NCBI GenBank assembly: GCA_016630955.3
Contig: CM049999.1
Location: forward strand, 744,001-808,000
Direction: 5' to 3'
Source of the DNA: Didymella arachidicola
Lineage: Eukaryota; Ascomycota; Dothideomycetes; Pleosporales; Didymellaceae
DNA: 64,000 bases
The notes under the pieces were generated by a model. It was given only the letters and a program-made list of their open reading frames with translations, made no database searches and was not told the origin of the DNA. Below, in pieces: positions 54,567 through 64,000 of this stretch. Positions within the stretch are counted from its first letter, which is position 1; every line of letters begins with the position of its first letter. A program made the position numbers and the translations under genes.

Positions 54567-56281
54567 CTAGATGATGTACTTGAAGTATGTTAGTCTTGGT
54601 CTAGGACAACAATAACACGATAACCTACTGGAATGAACAGATAGGGGACTTCTTTCTCATATTGAGTCCAAGACTCTCCGTACTTTCGCCGGCACCTGGC
54701 GATGTCCCTCTGGGCGCGGTGGATGATCATGACCATGAAGAAGACAAAGTAAAACCAAGGGAATGGGCTCCTGAGCGAGAGGTCAGCAAGAGCACCTGCT
54801 GATTACAAATTGCAAGTCGCATAGGAAGAACAACTCACTTGAATCCTGTGATAAGGCCCCAGGACATTGAGAAGAACATGTCCGGCACATAATTGGGCTT
54901 GCGGACGATTGCGAACCAGCCATCCACCATAATTCGGTCTCCAGCCCTCGTCTCGATGACACGTGGATTTTCGATAACCGTCCAGGGCATGTGAGGGAAC
55001 GCCTTGCGCTTGATCAGTTGACCACGTTCCTGCTGACGGAAAGAGTTCTTTTGGCCATTGGAAGAGTCCCACATCCAGTACATGAACAAGTACATAACAG
55101 CGAATGCCAGCATCCCGGGTCGACTCCAGCGGTACTCGGACGGTTCGTGATTAGCCAGGTAGAGCGCGCAATGGCAGTAAGTGAAAGGGACGCCTGCCAT
55201 GTTCCAGAAGGTCAGGATGAAACCTAGCTTCTCGAAGTACATGTCCCTGTTCGAAGTGTCAGTTGATTTGACCGGAAGTGTCGGCTGTAAAGACGCTGAA
55301 GGCCGGACAGATTTGCCAACAAAGCCACCGCAGACGTCATGCAGTCGCGTACTTACCAGGAAGTGATAATGAGTTGCTCTGCTTTGGCGCAAGCGTTTGC
55401 GTAGATGAAGTGCGCAAACAGCAGGAAACCTACTTCAGCTGAGACGTAGCCATAGGTCTCATATTGTCGCGCTGCCACCGAGGCAGTGATCAGGAACAGG
55501 ATGAACCAAGGGATTCGAACCTCATAGAACATTTTGAAGTCTAGGATGCCAATCCGGGGATTCAATTCGGCACCCATGAAGAAGTCGTAGATCGGGTATC
55601 CGGTGAGACGATGCGTTCTGCCACGTACAACAGCTTGGACGTACACGATGATACTGTTGATGAAACCAGACAGGATTGCCACGGTCATGATAGATCCGAA
55701 TTCATCGATGAGGGTGTACAAGGGGAAGACGCCAGTAACGTGAAGCAGGGCAGCGATCGCAAGAGTCGCATACCAGCTGGTGTAGGCCGAACAATAGTAC
55801 GGAAGCTTATGGCCGCCTTCATGGCGCAGCGGACGACCTTGGCTCATCACACCTGGCATGTAGCAATACCTAGGAGATGTCAGCTCTTGACAGCTTCGTG
55901 ACGAGTTACGACGGGGCCGACTTACATGAGCGCTTCGAAGATAAAGAAAACCCAGTATACTGCCCAAGCCTCGGCCGTGGGATATGCGCCCTCGTAGACG
56001 AGGCGTGCCAAGTGACGCGAAAAGTCGCCCCAACTCTGGTCTGCATCCGGTGTTGGGAATTGCCCATCGTAGTATGTGGCCCCAATCCACATGTACCACA
56101 TGAGAAGGGGAAACCCGACCATCAAAGCGGCTGCTCCGAACGATCCACCAAACTCGAACTCGTCAGATTCGCCATCAGTGTATTTGGGTTTCGAGTCAAT
56201 GTCTTGCGGAACCGTGACTGGAGTGATTGCCTTTTGGGAGGAGGCCGTGTTCCGTTCTTTGATCGCGGTGGTAACACCCAT
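54567..56281 (-). CDS. erg4: Delta(24(28))-sterol reductase, Erg4 type
   Basis: A 476-residue endoplasmic reticulum enzyme of the ERG4/ERG24 family that reduces the C-24(28) double bond, the last step to ergosterol, using NADPH. In coding order exons are 56281-55926, 55869-55357, 55246-54839, 54770-54629 and a 12-base terminal exon 54578-54567; introns 56, 110, 68 and 50 bp. Family motifs: HVTGVFPLYTLIDEFGSIM, GRTHRLTGYPIYDFFMGAEL, NPRIGILDFKMFYEVRIPW, FTYCHCALYLANHEP and near the end CRRKYGESWTQYEKEVPYLF. The tiny last exon adds YII after FIP, as in the usual Erg4 terminus. Start MGVTTAIKER was preferred over an upstream in-frame ATG. The neighbouring Zn2Cys6 gene is divergent. ERG24 (C-14 reductase) is less likely. 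Confidence 0.9.
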
Positions 56282-56949
56282 GCTGACAGTTGTGTGTAGG
56301 AGACGTGAGGAATAGGTCGAGGGAGACCGAAGAAAAAAATGAAAGTGAAACCACGTGAAGTGGGCTCTGCGACAAGCACGATAGTCTGACACTATGCGCA
56401 AAGATGCAAGATCGAGTCTCCTTGCTTAGAAGGTACGGTGCTCAAGCCTCATATAGCAACCGCCTGCGCACTGACAATTTCTGTCATGGGGGCGCAATTT
56501 AGCATTATATGTGCAGTAGGGACCAAAACGGTCAGGGGCAGGACGCCGTACACCCTGATACCCTAGCTGTTCACGCCTGATCTCTGTTCTGGGTGCTTGA
56601 ATTGGCCTCAAAGGATGCGACAGCGAGCGGGCCGCTGGTCAGTGCCTTGAGTTGGCAGTTGAGAGCGAGCCAATCGATCGTCAGGGATAAGCGGGGCGCT
56701 ACGGCGCGGTGCTTATGTCGACGAACCCCTTCGCTCCTCGCTTCGGTTAACTTAGGCCATAACCGCAGCTCGCCTCAATTCACTCATACACAGTCCTTGT
56801 GAGGCTAGTGTAGCAGTCTTACCAATTCTCCGCCTGTCTGAGGTTCTTCGAGCCACGAACAAGGGGTTGCACCCTGTTTACAGTCTTACCAGTTAAGTTC
56901 CAGCACCCGAAAGAGCGGTGCGGTGACCCAATCTTATAGACGGGCTGGC
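56282..56949. promoter_or_regulatory. Divergent promoter, erg4 / Zn2Cys6 regulator
   Basis: A 668-bp interval between opposite start codons. It would serve both genes. No binding site, such as a sterol-regulatory element, was identified by eye with confidence. Confidence 0.45.
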
Positions 56950-59050
56950 ATGAGGAGAAATCGGACAAAATGCTTCACTGGATGTTGGACCTGCAGGTCA
57001 CGTCGAGTCAAATGCGATGAGTAAGCTGAACAGCATCTTATTATGTGTCATTCAGGCTTTCCTATGCCTAGCAAGAAACCTTTTGTTTTGATCCATCATA
57101 CTCTCTAAAGTGACTGTCCTGATGAGCTGCAGAGCAATTCCAGAATGCAACCGTTGCCGCCAAATGGGTGTGGCCTGCGAAGGGTATGGCCTCCGCTTAA
57201 GCTGGGTTCAGTACAACCCGGAGGATGAGATCGACGCGGACTTGGAGCACAGCAGACGCGAGCGCTCGAGCCAACCCGAAGGGCGAGCATCTAGAAGACC
57301 ATTGGCGTCATTTGGCGCATTTCCGTCTCTCAAACGAATGCTTTCGCCAGAATTGGATGCCACGTTGACCAGCCTTGACGCATGGCGTCCCGAGTCCTGT
57401 TCAGAGATTGAAGACGGAGCATTTTGCGTATTCGCTGTGCAACCACTCGTACCAGACCAAAGCAGTAGGCGCAATTTCTCTCTTGCGGTCTACGAAGGTA
57501 AGCTCATGTTTTTCGGCATTTTGTTTGTAGTGCTCGGTGCATTGATAGCTGCTCCAGATATCTCTGGCCCAGCGTCATCCCTGTTACATCCACAAGCTAG
57601 GGCAATTGAGCCCGTGGAAGCTTGTGGTGAGTCTTTCAGCATTCCAATCTTGCTTCTCCGCACTTTTGCCTGAAATATCCTGACTGATATGCTTCCCATA
57701 GATTCTCACCCGCTCTCGATCCCTGACACGACCATTTGTACAGACGACACCTCATTTGCAGCAGCTGTAGACCCAATACCAACATCACTTTGTCATCACG
57801 AAGAACCCATAGCCTCTGCTCAGAAGCTGTCGAATTTCGTGGCAAGAAACCAGCAGGGTCCCCCACGTCACTTTGATGTGCTTCCTATGCCAGCCAAGCA
57901 GAAGCGGCTCATTCACCATTGGATCACGTTCACCAGTCGCAAGATAGTTCTGATCGACGAGGCACACAATCCCTGCCGGACTATGATGTTACCTATGGCC
58001 CTCAAAGGTCTTATGTCTCAAGCAGAAGGCTCAAACGCTGATGTGGCCATCTTTCATGCCCTTTGCGCATCTGCTGCTTACAACCTGTTTGAGTTAAGCG
58101 GCAGGAGCAATGAGCAAGACCGTGTTCTTGCTCTATATCACGATAATGAAGCGGTGCACCATCTGCGCTATAATCTGGCAAGAACCAATGAGCACCGCGA
58201 CCAATCCTTCGCCATGGCCATCATGGCATGCATTGCTGTCGAGGCTGTGTCTGGTACCACACAACGATGGCGAACACATGTATCGGGCGGACTTGCATAT
58301 TTGACCCAGCTACAATCTCAAGGTTTGCCTGAAGTTGCATTATCAGCATTTCGACAGCATATGGTCAAGATGGCCATTATGTGTGGTTTCGCCGTACCTA
58401 ACAACCTCAAAGCTTTCATTAATGATGAAAGTGGCGCTTCAGATGGCCTGGAGTTCACTTTTCCTTACTATGGCGTGTCGAGATCATTCTTGCGAGCTCA
58501 TGACAGGATCAACGATTTCTTGACGAGTTCGAAAGGGAGTAGAACACCCGAACAAGAGATAGAGCTTGATGCTTTCGAGCTCCAGTTGTACCTCGATTTT
58601 CCCGTCTTGTCTCAACAAGCAGCACCATCAGCGACAGCTAACCCCAAGAACAGTATAGTCATCCACCATACTTCCACAGCCTTCTACTATGCCGGACTCG
58701 TCTTTTTCCAGCGATGTGTGCGAGATGCTCCGGTGGCAGCGGTTCAGGAGCTTGTTGAACTTGGTCTGCAAGAACTCGAGGCTATCGACCAGGTGGGCCA
58801 AGGTACGCTTGGATGTCTAATGTTGTGGCCGGTACTAGTCCTTGGGGCTGAATGTGGCGGGTCAGCTTTACAACAACGCATGCGGAATTGGTTCCAAGCT
58901 CAACGGAGGCTCGGTTTCAGGAATCTAATTGTACTCGAAGATCTTGTAGCCACCATATGGAGAGCAAGAGCTGCTCCAGGCGCAAACGAGACTGATGCGG
59001 ACTGGCGTGGATTCATTGCACAAACTCAATACGATGTCTTCAGGCTCTAA
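56950..59050 (+). CDS. Zn2Cys6 transcription factor
   Basis: A 620-residue fungal zinc-cluster regulator from exons 56950-57020, 57133-57497, 57549-57626 and 57702-59050; introns 112, 51 and 75 bp. The first intron splits the zinc cluster. After joining, ligands C12, C15, C22, C29, C32 and C39 give CX2CX6CX6CX2CX6C (GCWTCRSRRVKCDE then CNRCRQMGVACEGY). The rest matches a Fungal_trans_2-like activation/regulatory region (HHWITFTSRKIVLIDEAHNP, ALCASAAYNLFELSGR, WRTHVSGGLAYLTQLQ). It is divergent from erg4 and convergent with the first P450, which suggests it is the local pathway regulator. Confidence 0.87.
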
Positions 59051-59142
59051 TTTCCCCCAAAATATATCGAGACATGCTCTTATCTAAAGTTTTTGCTCCC
59101 TTGGGCATGATAATAATGTCTATTCTTCCTCAGTACCACCCT

Positions 59143-60654
59143 TCATGCCTTGACTGGTTGGCACCACGCGTGCAAGTGGCGATTTGGATAGTATGCTGCG
59201 ATGCATTCTCTCCACTCCATATCCTCCACCGTTGTGCCGTCCAAACTCATATCAAAGTTCCGGATCATGGTGGCAAACGCAACATAGAGTTCACACCAAG
59301 CCAGATTGTAGCCAAAGCACGCCCTGGGCCCTCGGCTGAATGGCACCAACCAATGATCCAGCTCCTTATGGCCACCGTTCAGCCAGCGTTCTGGCTTGAA
59401 GGACAGTGCGTCGGTGAAGATGTCTTCCGACTGATGTACATGCAAAATCGCCATTCCGACGATGGTGCCTCCAGGAATTTCGCGTCCCGCCAGAACAGCA
59501 CCACCAGGAGGTACTACTCTGGTCAGCGACACCCCAGATGGGATGAATCGAAGCGACTCCTTGATAGTGGCTGTCAGGAGAGGTAAGGTCTCGAGGTCAG
59601 CTAGGCTAGGGCGGACATTCAGATCCGGCCATACCGTCAGCAGCTCCTCTCTGAGCTGCTTCAGGAGACCTTGGCTTTGCATTGAATGATAAGAGCCCAT
59701 GAGCATTGTATCAGCGACAGTGTTGGCCCCAGCAAAGATTATGGTAAAGCCTTCGTCGTGCAACTGCGTCAGATCCGGGACAGTTTTAGTCTTCCGGTAC
59801 GCATTGGCATCTAGCATACGGTGAAAAATGGTCTGGTGCGTTGCTTCATCGAGCTTCTCCGGTGCACACAGAACTTGATTCAGCTGTTTGTTGATGATGT
59901 CGCGGACTTGATAGATGCGAGGAGCAAGCTCATCAGCGTTGGGCATTGCTTTCATCACTAGCCAAGGCGGGACAGCGAAGGCAAGGTTGCGAATCCAGGG
60001 GACATTCTTGAGCAGAGGGAGTATTGGCAGCGTAGCGTCCATGGCTAGGATCAGCGGATCGGCAAACGCAGGCGCATGCAGAGCATCTACGCAGCCACCG
60101 AACGTGAAACCCATAATAGTGTCGAGGGTGAATGAGCGGAAAGCATACAGTAAGTCGATGGAGTAGTGGGCTGCATTCATCTTGCTGATGGATGAGGCCA
60201 GCTGAGTGGCGTTCTGCCAGACGAGGCCCTCGATGTTCTGTATAGCTTTCTTCGAAAACATCGGCAACAATACGTCTCGACGCTCTTTCGCCTGGACATA
60301 TTTTCGGAATACGAAAGAGCCTGACTTGAAACCGGGCACACTGTAAAGACCGTCGTCCTTATCCCAGCGTTTGGAGGCGTTGTAGATCTCGTGGAATGAG
60401 GATGGAGTGCCGAAGTGGAGCTCATTCGGAGCTATCCGAATTATACTGCCATACTTCTTGTGTAGACCGAAGAGCTCCTGAGCAAGCGTCTCCTTTTTCA
60501 CGACTTCTTTGTAAGTCCTCCATAATGAAGTAGCACCGGCCATACGAGGTCCTGGGAAGTTCCTCAGAGGATGAAAGAAGACATTGTACACCGTCAAGCC
60601 CAAGAAGAGAGTAGCTGGCACAAAAAGCCATATCCAGAAGCTTAAAAGAGTCAT
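59143..60654 (-). CDS. Cytochrome P450, trichothecene-oxygenase-like class
   Basis: A single-exon 503-residue microsomal P450. The N-terminal anchor is MTLLSFWIWLFVPATLFLGL, followed by the Pro-rich hinge HPLRNFPGPRM. The I-helix has FAGANTVADT, the K-helix ExxR is in IKESLRFIP, the PERF-like segment is FKPERWL, and the heme loop is FSRGPRACFGYNLAWCE with the cysteine ligand. All essential elements are present, so it is probably active. The pattern resembles fungal TRI4/CYP58-like enzymes that oxidise terpenoids, but the CYP family is uncertain. The ATG at 60654 was chosen because upstream extension uses a non-ATG codon. It is 92 bp from the end of the convergent regulator gene. Confidence 0.88.
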   Translation of the reverse strand: MTLLSFWIWLFVPATLFLGLTVYNVFFHPLRNFPGPRMAGATSLWRTYKEVVKKETLAQELFGLHKKYGSIIRIAPNELHFGTPSSFHEIYNASKRWDKDDGLYSVPGFKSGSFVFRKYVQAKERRDVLLPMFSKKAIQNIEGLVWQNATQLASSISKMNAAHYSIDLLYAFRSFTLDTIMGFTFGGCVDALHAPAFADPLILAMDATLPILPLLKNVPWIRNLAFAVPPWLVMKAMPNADELAPRIYQVRDIINKQLNQVLCAPEKLDEATHQTIFHRMLDANAYRKTKTVPDLTQLHDEGFTIIFAGANTVADTMLMGSYHSMQSQGLLKQLREELLTVWPDLNVRPSLADLETLPLLTATIKESLRFIPSGVSLTRVVPPGGAVLAGREIPGGTIVGMAILHVHQSEDIFTDALSFKPERWLNGGHKELDHWLVPFSRGPRACFGYNLAWCELYVAFATMIRNFDMSLDGTTVEDMEWRECIAAYYPNRHLHAWCQPVKA

Positions 60655-61551
60655 GACGTTCGTGAGCGCTGGACGATACAGATGAGGGCCAAAAGGAAAC
60701 AGGAAGAAGGTCAATTATATTATGAAGGCACAGCAAGCGTTGGAGGCCTACCTTTATCAGCTAGTCTACAGACACGTATGCACGTGCGAGTCTTACATAT
60801 TGCTGATGGTCGTACCAAGAACTCACAGGTCTCACCCTTATCATCAACTCCACTGTTAGCGAGCGGCCTGAAGGCTCCGCGGGTACCTAGAAGGATCAAT
60901 TAAAAGCCACTGTCAGCCCCAGGCTAAAAAATTTCAAGGAGAGTTAGTTGCATGTGTATTTGATTCACAGCGTGAGGCGTTCCGCGTGGACGCACCCGCG
61001 TAAGTGTTCCTTCACTGGCTCCGATCAGGCATGTGACTGCAACTTGATCCCAGTAAGAGAATGATCCTTGCTGGGTTTCAACGACTGCTTACTTTGGTGC
61101 CTGCCAGGCGAACCGGTTGCTTAGTTGGGTCTCTCTAAGCGCGCGAGCCTGTCAGTATCCACATTCAGCTCCTTCAGTGTGGCAGTTCAATTCTTCGGCA
61201 GGTGTGTCTGTGCTAGAGTGGCGTTGGTCCATGTTGGCACGCACTATACATGGCGGTTCAACGACCCGGTTTTCGGGTCTAGCACGAATAACTATCGACT
61301 GGGTTGCAGCGGACTTTATGAAGTTTGGCGTAAGGACACCTCAGCCGAGCTAATCCTCATTAGGTTGCTCCGCTTCGTCAGGCACACCACCTGCAGCTTG
61401 CGTGAAGCAGGTCCGTTCAAGAGTAAGCAGATACCGGGTACTAAGACTGATCGAGATTAGTAACGATTTCTGCGTTTCACTGCCATCAATAACCACATGA
61501 GACTTGTTCTCTTCGGACTGTTACCTCACAAATTCCACCACAACATCGTCA
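60655..61551. promoter_or_regulatory. Divergent promoter between the two P450 genes
   Basis: About 900 bp between opposite start codons. Short plus-strand frames (near 61117-61460) have no family support. Co-regulation by the nearby Zn2Cys6 protein is plausible, but no repeated CGG half-site was confirmed. Confidence 0.45.
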
Positions 61552-63236
61552 ATGGCATTACTCGTCTTGATTGGGGCATTCCTCAGCATATGGCTATTCA
61601 TTCAAGCTATATGGAATCGAAAGTCGCGGGCCAGCAGCGTGAATGAGAAGCTGACCGATCCGCCATTGATTCCTAGTTCTATTCCCTTCCTGGGCCACAT
61701 CCTGGGTATAATCTCCAAGGGATCCAATGCCTATATCTCGTCACGATGGCAAGTGCTACATTCTCCATACTTTGAAAACCCATGCTAAGTAATCAAACCA
61801 GCGTAGGAAAAAGCTCATCAATCGCGACATTGAAGCTTCCCGGACAGGATATGCACCTGCTGCATCCACTCGATGCCGCAAGCATCAAGCGCTTTACAAG
61901 CATGCAATCACTGAGTCTCATGACAGTATTCCGTGTCGCTGTGGGACCTGCCATGGGTCTCCTACCATCGAGTGAGCGGTTCCTCACAGACTCGGACTCA
62001 GGCGCGGCCAAGCGAGAATTGTCGAAGCTCTTCAATGAACAGCTGAGAAGTTTGAAGAACCTTCGTGATTTTTCTGCGCAACTACAAAGTCACATCGACG
62101 AACACTGGACCAAACACCTCCCACTTGGTAGTAGTACACATCGAGTTGGACTTTCGAGTTTGGTCTTCGACATGCTTGCGTACTCCATGGGCACCGTATT
62201 CTGGGGCAGGAAGGGCCCGTTCGGTGATTCATTCTTCCGGGAACAGCTAAGGTATATCTCCCGGATTCCGACATGTCACCGCCTGGAGTTTCTTGAAGCT
62301 GATTGTTTCTATAGAGTCTTTATCCAAAATCTGGAAGCCCTACGCAATCCAATTTTCTTCCTGGTCCCAGGCAGTCTTCGATCAGCACGCGATTACGTCC
62401 GACGCATGCTCGACCAGGCTGCTGCGGATGGAGCGTATGGTGACGAAAGTCAGACCCCGACATTGTTTCAACGTCTGGCTCTCCTGTACGAAGCGCACGG
62501 GGTGGCCACCGATGGGTTCACCGACTGCCATCTTGTGGCGATTGTCGGACTCCTCTCGAATGTGATCAACATCATGGCTTGGGCTTTGTGCCACGTTACA
62601 GCAGACAAAGATCTTCAGGCTTCAATCTTAGCTGAGTTGGAGGCTGCTGTAGATGCTTCGATCACTTCCGGCGGTGGAGAGGAGGAAGCCGACCTTCGGC
62701 TGAACGTGGACAAGATTAGAGGTACCTGCCCCCTGTTGCTTGCAACTTGGTACGAGCTATTGCGGGTTTACGGCGACTCGCCTGTTGCACGCTGTGTCGA
62801 CAAGGACAGCGTGTTTGACGACAAGTACCGGGTCAAGCGGGGCTCCATCATTATGACACCCATTCACCTGCGAAACTTCGACGAGGGTATCTGGGGCCCA
62901 AATGCTGATGTCTTCCGTCCGTCCCGCTTTTTGCATAAGCAGAGTGGATATGTCGATCCAGGTCTGGTAAAGCACCTTGAAGTTTTTGGACTACCGGGGA
63001 TGCACCAGTGTCCAGGCAGGTACTTGGCCATGAACATGTTCTTGGCACTCGTAGCGAAGGTGATCCTGACCTTTGAGATGACTCCTGCACATGGCGCGGT
63101 GCTCAACGTTCCGAGGCGGAAAGAGACCATGTTAGGATTAGCGACAACGGCAAGTGATCCCGATGTCTCGATCCAACGTCGTCCAGGTATTCGGTCTGTG
63201 CATGTTGGGTTCGAAGACGTGAGGCCGGGATGGTGA
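61552..63236 (+). CDS. Cytochrome P450, CYP7/CYP8-like class
   Basis: A 543-residue P450 from exons 61552-61748 and 61802-63236. The intron (61749-61801, 53 bp) has a GCAAGT donor, a rare GC-AG type, chosen because no GT donor restores the frame. The membrane anchor is MALLVLIGAFLSIWLFIQAI; the Pro-rich hinge is PPLIPSSIPFLGHILG. The K-helix ExxR is in TWYELLRVYGDSPVAR and the heme loop is FGLPGMHQCPGRYLA. These are typical of the fungal group annotated as cholesterol 7-alpha-hydroxylase- or prostacyclin-synthase-like. Substrates of the fungal group are mostly unknown; a sterol or terpenoid substrate is an inference strengthened only by the nearby erg4. Confidence 0.85.
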
Positions 63237-64000
63237 GTTAGGGTTTGCAGATGCGCCACTTACAATTGGAGGGGTCCACTGTCCACATGCGGTAGCAGCC
63301 ACTCGGTACGGCACGCAGATAGTCCAGAAGTGAGACGGCTGTGCCGCTGAGCCCCAAAACTCGTATCTGAGGAAGGCCTGACGCATGCACGCTTCAGCGA
63401 ACAAGGATGGTAATGCAACTGCAGCCTAAAGGCTTTCACCGCCTCCATTCGGTAAATATCTCAGTAATCTTACCTAATGTTTCTCACGATGTCTCAGCTC
63501 GAAGTATGTGTGCGTATAGAGTACAAGGATGACTTGCAGCGTTTTGGGGGTCTGAATCCCTGCCTCGAACGGGCCGCGGAGACATGGTGGGGCTGCCAGA
63601 CGTTCCATTTGGTCGTTGCCGCTATGGACCTAAGCCGAGGCTAATGCATACTAACACTCTGCACAGCAAGATGTCCAAATTGGTGGAATTGCTGATGCCC
63701 GGTGAGGTTGGCGGGGGCCAAATTTCGCTGCTTACCTAGGTATGGATGATAAGCGCATCCAAATTCATGCTAGTGTCATCCGCGATATCACCAACTTTCT
63801 GCTCTTTCCTGTCTTTAGATGTCGCACGTCTCGAGCCTATCATGATGTTGCAATTCTTCATCGACCATGCAACCCTGCGCTCTGGCGCCGTGCTCATGCA
63901 AGCCGCAAATACAACTCGCGTACCATGTGGCTAACATGCACCTGCTGTCTGACAAGCTCGTCCCTTCTTATTAGCCTAAAAGTCGAGAAGTATCTTCGTA
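63237..64000. other. Window end, no gene seen
   Basis: Downstream flank of the second P450. Short frames on both strands are antisense or unsupported. A 62-codon frame at 63746-63934 has no homology. A cluster could continue beyond the window. Confidence 0.45.

Noticed and set aside
55500..55520. Possible tRNA box B (GATTCGAACC)
   Set aside because: It lies in the coding sequence of erg4 exon 2 and has no tRNA structure around it.

Overview
The window comes from a filamentous ascomycete (Pezizomycotina). I lean towards Dothideomycetes, but the sequence alone does not settle this. The reasons are many short GT-AG introns (mostly 45-75 bp, with CTAAC or CTGAC branch-like motifs just before the acceptor), base composition near 50% GC, and families typical of such fungi: a HET-domain protein, a Zn2Cys6 regulator, cytochromes P450, a Git1-like permease and fungal alpha-actinin. 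No rRNA gene, intact tRNA gene, CRISPR array or intact transposon was seen. Exon boundaries were read by eye from splice signals, reading frame and remembered family sequence.

Region 1 (1-16.5 kb) is conserved housekeeping: the 3' part of an Rbg1/DRG1 GTPase, an unnamed protein with a zinc-cluster-like Cys motif, the small V-ATPase f/RNase-kappa-like subunit, a Cdc34-type ubiquitin-conjugating enzyme, the PAK kinase Cla4, a CPA2 cation/H+ antiporter divergent from alpha-actinin, and an unnamed four-helix membrane protein.

Region 2 (17.5-21.4 kb) looks accessory. Two tandem small single-pass membrane proteins share an architecture and a Gly-rich tail motif, and a HET-domain gene follows on the same strand.

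Region 3 (22-37.7 kb) holds a YPP1/TTC7-like PI4-kinase scaffold divergent from the ribosome biogenesis factor RIX1, an unnamed protein, a Git1-like permease divergent from a secreted or anchored M24 peptidase, a secreted Cys-containing protein, a charged hypothetical gene with one in-frame stop, and a Myb-like putative regulator with a long spliced leader.

Region 4 (about 37.7-50 kb) has no recognised conserved gene. It contains coding-like fragments, two plausible but unidentified multi-exon genes, and two copies of a short tRNA-like structured element whose stems differ by compensating changes.

Region 5 (50-64 kb) holds a bZIP factor with a long intron and an overlapping upstream ORF, a CDF metal transporter, and then a group of four genes: a sterol C-24(28) reductase (Erg4), a divergent Zn2Cys6 regulator, and two divergent P450s. 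The last four form a plausible small sterol or terpenoid-modifying cluster, although Erg4 could be the ordinary ergosterol gene that happens to lie beside them.
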